A stretch of 9,234 nucleotides of DNA from Alphaproteobacteria bacterium (GTDB lineage: Bacteria; Pseudomonadota; Alphaproteobacteria; Caulobacterales; Caulobacteraceae): assembly GCA_018895795.1 (NCBI GenBank), contig JAHINZ010000271.1, forward strand, positions 1-9,234. The letters are read 5' to 3'. A program made the translations under genes and the position numbers. Below, in pieces: positions 5,336 through 9,234 of this stretch (its first letter is position 1; the number at the start of each line of letters is the position of its first letter). Under the pieces are notes generated by a model. That model was not told where the DNA came from and did no database searches. It saw only the letters and a list, made by a program, of their open reading frames with translations.

Positions 5336-6082
5336 TCAGTTTTCGGCCAGGCGCAGGGCCAAGGCCCGGGACTTGCGCCGCCACACCAGGGCGCGGATGC
5401 GCACCAGCCACAGCGACCCGAACGCCGCCAGATAGGCCAGGCTCATGACCAGCATCGGCCAGGCATAGACGGCGGGCAGACCGTTTCCGGGCTTGGCGAA
5501 CAGGGTCGACGAGCCTTGGTGCAGGCTGTTCCACCACTCGACCGAGAACTTGACGATCGGCAGGTTGACCAGGCCGATCAGGGCCAGGATCGCCGCGGCG
5601 CGGGCCCCCTTCTGCTCGTCCTCGAGCGCGCCGCGCAGGGCCAGATAGCCCAGATAGAACAGCAGCAGGACCAGCACCGAGGTCAGGCGGGCGTCCCACA
5701 CCCACCAGGTTCCCCACATCGGCTTGCCCCACAGCGAGCCGGTGGCCAGGGCCAGGGCGGTGAAGGCCGCGCCCAGCGGCGCGCAGGCCTGGGCGGCGGC
5801 GTCGGCCAGGGCGTGGCGGAACACCAGGGACAGGAAGCTGGCGATGCCCAGACACAGATAGACGAACATCGACAGCGAGGCGGCCGGCACGTGGATGAAC
5901 ATCATCCGGACCGTGTCGCCCTGCTGATAGTCTTCCGGGGCGGCGAAGGTCAGGGCCAGGCCGATCGCGGCCAGCACGGCGGCGATGACGCCGAACATCG
6001 GGGCCGCCCACCGCGAGAAGGCCATGAACCGCTCGGGGTTGGTCAGGAAATCAAAGACGTGCAGCGGATGACGGGCGTCCAT
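5336..6082 (-). CDS. ccmC: Heme exporter/heme handling protein CcmC
   Basis: CcmC is a six-helix inner membrane protein of the heme-handling superfamily that presents heme to the chaperone CcmE in the periplasm. In this 248-residue reading the tryptophan-rich signature is intact (WGTWWVWD, 123-130). The two presumed axial heme ligands are present in the periplasmic loops flanking it: H64 in FIHVPAA and H188 in SLHQGSS. The chosen start is ATG at 6080-6082, giving MDARHPLHVFDFLTNPERFM before the first helix. A longer frame opens at a TTG (6118) but adds an atypical basic stretch. No clear Shine-Dalgarno sequence precedes either, so the start is the least certain part. The Spy-like gene upstream ends 53 bp away on the same strand, so co-transcription is likely. 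Confidence 0.94.
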   Translation of the reverse strand: MDARHPLHVFDFLTNPERFMAFSRWAAPMFGVIAAVLAAIGLALTFAAPEDYQQGDTVRMMFIHVPAASLSMFVYLCLGIASFLSLVFRHALADAAAQACAPLGAAFTALALATGSLWGKPMWGTWWVWDARLTSVLVLLLFYLGYLALRGALEDEQKGARAAAILALIGLVNLPIVKFSVEWWNSLHQGSSTLFAKPGNGLPAVYAWPMLVMSLAYLAAFGSLWLVRIRALVWRRKSRALALRLAEN

Positions 6083-6135
6083 GCGGTGCTGATTAGAGCG
6101 CCGGACGAACGCCCGCAATGCGTATCAGGCCTAAA

Positions 6136-6726
6136 TCAGCCGGGCTTGCGCTTCATGATCACCGTGCGCTCGTCCTTGTGCTCGCCCATCGGCATGCCGT
6201 GATGGCCCGGGCCGCGCATCATCATCATCTTCATGCGTGGACCGCCCATTTCGGGGCCGAGGGCGTCAAAGGCCTTCTGCTGGCTCGGCGACAGGGCCGC
6301 ATAGAAGGCCTTGGTCGCCGCGGCCTGCTTCTGGAAGGCCGCGGCCATGCCGGCCATGTGCGCGGCCTGGCGGTCCAGCCGCTCGGGCGTGGTCATCGGC
6401 TTGTCGGCCTCGTCCCCGTCGCCGCCCATGTCGCCGCCCATGCCGTCCGGCTTCATCGACGCCATCATCGCGTGGGGATCGGCGGCGTCGAGATAGGCCT
6501 TCAGAGCGGCGTCCTGGTCGGGCCGCAGTTGCAGGACGTCGCGCAGGTGCTGGGCGTGGGCGGCCGGATCGCCGGCCATGCCGTGACGCATCATCGGCAT
6601 GGCCTCGTGGCCGGCGGGCGCCATGTTCATCGGCGGCGGGGTCTGGGCCATGGCGAAGCCGCCGCCGGCGGCGAGGGCGAGAACGGCGCTGGCGGTCAAG
6701 GCCAGGCGGCGCGTTGAAGAACGCAT
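6136..6726 (-). CDS. Spy/CpxP-like periplasmic protein, Met/His-rich
   Basis: The 196-residue protein has a clear signal peptide (MRSSTRRLALTASAVLALAA..., cleavage after FAMA at residue 27). The mature part is largely helical, with two LTxxQ-like motifs, LQLRPDQ (65-71) and LSPSQQ (145-150), the hallmark of the Spy/CpxP/LTXXQ family of ATP-independent periplasmic chaperones and metal-stress sensors (CpxP, Spy, ZraP, CnrX-like). It is unusually rich in possible soft-metal ligands: 25 Met and 9 His, clustered at 33-50 (MNM, MPMMRHGM), 85-100 and 165-183 (MKMMMM, HH, MPM). Copper or heme-iron binding is therefore plausible but inferred. ATG at 6724-6726 follows GGGAG with good spacing. It sits inside the ccm cluster between ccmB and ccmC on the same strand, suggesting a role tied to heme, copper or envelope stress during cytochrome assembly. 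Confidence 0.82.
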   Translation of the reverse strand: MRSSTRRLALTASAVLALAAGGGFAMAQTPPPMNMAPAGHEAMPMMRHGMAGDPAAHAQHLRDVLQLRPDQDAALKAYLDAADPHAMMASMKPDGMGGDMGGDGDEADKPMTTPERLDRQAAHMAGMAAAFQKQAAATKAFYAALSPSQQKAFDALGPEMGGPRMKMMMMRGPGHHGMPMGEHKDERTVIMKRKPG

Positions 6727-6831
6727 GAGAGGGCTCCCTGATGACGAAATCTGGTCGGAACATGCACACCGCCATATGGCGCCAACATGTCGGTTTCAGC
6801 GAGCAATGTTACAGGTTTGAAGCGAGGGGTC
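6727..6831 (-). promoter_or_regulatory. Gap upstream of the Spy-like gene with a perfect 12-bp dyad
   Basis: The 105-bp gap between ccmB and the Spy-like gene is long for an otherwise tightly packed cluster and probably carries a separate promoter. CGCCATATGGCG (6770-6781) is a perfect palindrome 44-55 nt before the start codon. It is flanked nearly symmetrically by CATG words (6761-6764 and 6786-6789), as expected for a dimeric regulator's operator. No convincing -35/-10 pair is seen. The regulator is unknown. Confidence 0.4.
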
Positions 6832-7497
6832 TCAGTCCAGGGCGTTGCGGCACGCCGCCGCCATGGCCAGGGGGCTCAGGGCCACGGCCGCCGCGCAATA
6901 GCCCAGCAGCAGATACAGCCCGCCGGTCCAGGCCAGGCCGCCGGCCAGGGCGTCCAGGGCCCCGGCCCCGAAGATCACCGGCGGCACATAGAGCGGCAGC
7001 ACGATCACCGCCACCAGCAGGCCGCCGCGGCGGCTGCCCAGGGCCAGGCTGGCGCCCAGTCCGCCGAGGAAGGCGAAGGCCAGACCCCCGGCCAGGCCGC
7101 ACAGCACCAGCAGCGGGATGATCTTGGGGTCGGCCCCCAGGGCCAGGGCGGCGAGCGGAGCGGCCAGGGCCAGGGGCGCGCCCGAGGCCAGCCACTGGGC
7201 CAGGCACTTGGCCACGGCCACGGCCTCCAGCGAGGCCGGGCCCAGGGCCAGCAGATCCAGGGCCCCGTCCTCGAAATCGCGCTCGAACAAGCGCTCCAGC
7301 GACAGCAGGGCCGCCAGGGCCAGGGCCAGCCAGGCGACGCCCGGCGCGATCACGGCCAGTCGCTCGGGTCCGCGACCGGCGGCCAGCGGCAGCAGGGTGA
7401 CGACGCCGGCATAGAAGGACAGGGCCAGCAGCGGGCCGCCGCCCTTGCCCCAGGCCAGGGCCAGTTCGCGGCGCAGCAGGATCAGGAAGGCCGTCAT
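6832..7497 (-). CDS. ccmB: Heme exporter protein CcmB (ABC permease subunit)
   Basis: CcmB is the six-helix permease partner of the ATPase CcmA. The CcmABCD complex uses ATP hydrolysis to release heme-loaded CcmE from CcmC. The 221-residue length is that of the family. Near the N-terminus is the typical 'LLRRELALAWGKGGGPLLALSFY' opening, then 'LLSLERLFERDFEDGALDLLALGP' (about 65-88), the cytoplasmic coupling region conserved in CcmB. 'LPLYVPPVIFGAGAL' (about 166-180) lies between later helices. The ATG (7495-7497) overlaps the ccmA stop (ATGA), so the two subunits are translationally coupled. Codon usage and GC content match the neighbours. Confidence 0.95.
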   Translation of the reverse strand: MTAFLILLRRELALAWGKGGGPLLALSFYAGVVTLLPLAAGRGPERLAVIAPGVAWLALALAALLSLERLFERDFEDGALDLLALGPASLEAVAVAKCLAQWLASGAPLALAAPLAALALGADPKIIPLLVLCGLAGGLAFAFLGGLGASLALGSRRGGLLVAVIVLPLYVPPVIFGAGALDALAGGLAWTGGLYLLLGYCAAAVALSPLAMAAACRNALD

Positions 7498-8096
7498 CCG
7501 CCGACCCTGACATCCCGGGCCGGGATCGGCAGCGGATCGTGGACGGCGGCCAGGATCATGCCGCCGCCGGACAGGTGCTCGGCCATCACGGCCCCGAAGG
7601 CCTCACGATGGCCGGCGTCCAGCGGGGCCATCGGTTCATCCAGCAGCCACAGGGCGCGGGGACTGGCGACCAGACGGGCCAGGGCCAGGCGCCGCCTCTG
7701 GCCGGCCGACAGCCGGCGGACCTCCAGCTCGAGCAGGCGATGCAGATCGAACCGGTCGATCGCCGCCCGGGCCCCGGCTTCGCCGCCGCCGGTCCACAGG
7801 GTCTGGAAGCGCAGCTCCTCCCAGGCCGAGCGGCTGGATTTCAGGCCGTCATGGTGGCCGACCATGTGCAGGTGCTCGGCGCGGGCGGTCTCGGCGTCCA
7901 GGTCTTCAAAGGTGATCTGGCCGGCCTCGGGCCGCAGCAGGCCGGCCACGGCGCGCAGCAGGCTGGTCTTGCCCGCGCCGTTGCGGCCGGTCAGCATCAC
8001 CGCCTCGCCCGCGCGCAGGGCCAGATCCAGGCCCGAGAACAGCCGCCGCTCGCCGCGGGTGATCGCCAAATCCTGAATGAGAACAGCTCTCAACAT
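7494..8096 (-). CDS. ccmA: Cytochrome c biogenesis ATP-binding export protein CcmA
   Basis: This is the ABC ATPase of the CcmABCD heme-release complex. The 200-residue sequence has Walker A GRNGAGKTS (37-45), a Q-loop-position segment HHDGLK (81-86), ABC signature LSAGQ (129-133), Walker B LWLLDEP (149-155), D-loop APLD and the switch histidine H186 in AAVHD. CcmA proteins are short (about 200 residues) single-domain ATPases, which supports ATG at 8094-8096 (MLRAVLIQDLAITRGERRLF) as the start. The open frame extends upstream to 8330, but that stretch overlaps the acnA start and has no ABC-type content. The gene is first in the minus-strand ccm cluster and divergent from acnA. Confidence 0.95.
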   Translation of the reverse strand: MLRAVLIQDLAITRGERRLFSGLDLALRAGEAVMLTGRNGAGKTSLLRAVAGLLRPEAGQITFEDLDAETARAEHLHMVGHHDGLKSSRSAWEELRFQTLWTGGGEAGARAAIDRFDLHRLLELEVRRLSAGQRRRLALARLVASPRALWLLDEPMAPLDAGHREAFGAVMAEHLSGGGMILAAVHDPLPIPARDVRVGG

Positions 8097-8277
8097 GCCA
8101 AGGCCCCGACCGGCGCATGGACGTTGCGCACGAGCGGCGCTAAGAAGCCTTCGGCCGTCACCCTCCAAACAGTCAGGGGCGTACGCGGCGCGGGGATGGA
8201 CGCTGTGGGTCCGCCTCGATCGCGCGATCCCGGGAGTGGTTTTCTGACGGCCGTGGACAGAGAAGGGATCCCCCGAA
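8097..8277. promoter_or_regulatory. Divergent promoter region between ccmA and acnA
   Basis: The 181 bases hold the control regions of both genes. For acnA, TGGACGT (8118-8124), a 14-bp spacer and GCTAAGAA (8139-8146) approach the Caulobacter housekeeping promoter (TTGACGS-N10-14-GCTANAWC) at 5 of 7 and 6 of 8 positions, leaving a leader of roughly 125 nt. GATCGCGCGATC (8218-8229) is a perfect 12-bp palindrome in that leader, directly followed by TCCCGGGA (8228-8235). GAAGGG at 8262-8267 is the probable acnA ribosome binding site. No clear promoter for ccmA is visible. Confidence 0.4.

Positions 8278-9234
<957 letters not shown>

Noticed and set aside
6083..6118. An N-terminal extension of CcmC starting at TTG 6118
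   Set aside because: It adds 12 residues (RAFVRRSNQHR-type) unlike CcmC N-termini. The ATG at 6082 fits family length and the spacing to the first helix.
5207..6202. A 331-codon plus-strand open frame opposite ccmC and ccmD
   Set aside because: It is Q/G/R-rich low-complexity sequence antisense to intact ccm genes, with no ribosome binding site or domain.
6787..8076. A 429-codon plus-strand open frame opposite ccmA and ccmB
   Set aside because: It is an antisense shadow of two genes with complete ABC transporter motifs; the long runs of Q, G and A are a codon artefact.

Overview
The window is high-GC alphaproteobacterial chromosome, most likely Caulobacteraceae (Caulobacter or a close relative). 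The reasons are the gene content and order (mtaB end, ftsY, ispZ, split ccm cluster, acnA), a CtrA-type TTAA-N7-TTAA-like box, and a palindromic repeat of a kind known from intergenic DNA of Caulobacterales and Rhizobiales. No phage, insertion sequence, rRNA, tRNA or CRISPR array is visible. The window reads as core chromosome with a few less ordinary details.

Left part (1-3482). The 3' end of a MiaB-like tRNA methylthiotransferase (mtaB) overlaps a secreted endonuclease/exonuclease/phosphatase-fold hydrolase. That hydrolase's signal peptide is only recovered if translation starts at a CTG codon (148) inside a CTGA overlap. A convergent minus-strand gene encodes a UPF0126/TRIC-like membrane protein. 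Divergent from it, ftsY (SRP receptor) and ispZ/yciB (septation-associated membrane protein) form a two-gene operon closed by a perfect 12-bp stem terminator.

Middle part (3483-4625). A MarR-family regulator carries a histone-H1-like lysine tail. It runs tail to tail, 6 bp apart, into a 91-aa protein of unknown function. The promoter region of the 91-aa gene holds a near-consensus CtrA box, a TTAACCAT half-site and a GANTC methylation site. A 113-bp nested palindrome (REP-like) separates this gene from the ccm cluster.

Right part (4626-9234). A minus-strand cytochrome c maturation cluster reads ccmA-ccmB, then a Met/His-rich Spy/CpxP-like periplasmic protein, then ccmC-ccmD-ccmG. CcmA, B, C and D deliver heme to the periplasm, and CcmG reduces apocytochrome thiols. 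ccmE, ccmF and ccmH are not in this window. Divergent from ccmA, the aconitase gene acnA starts at 8278 and runs off the end.

I see no obvious new multi-gene system. The observations most worth checking are the CTG start, the lysine-tailed MarR, the candidate CtrA-controlled small protein, and the metal-binding-looking chaperone-like gene inside the ccm cluster.
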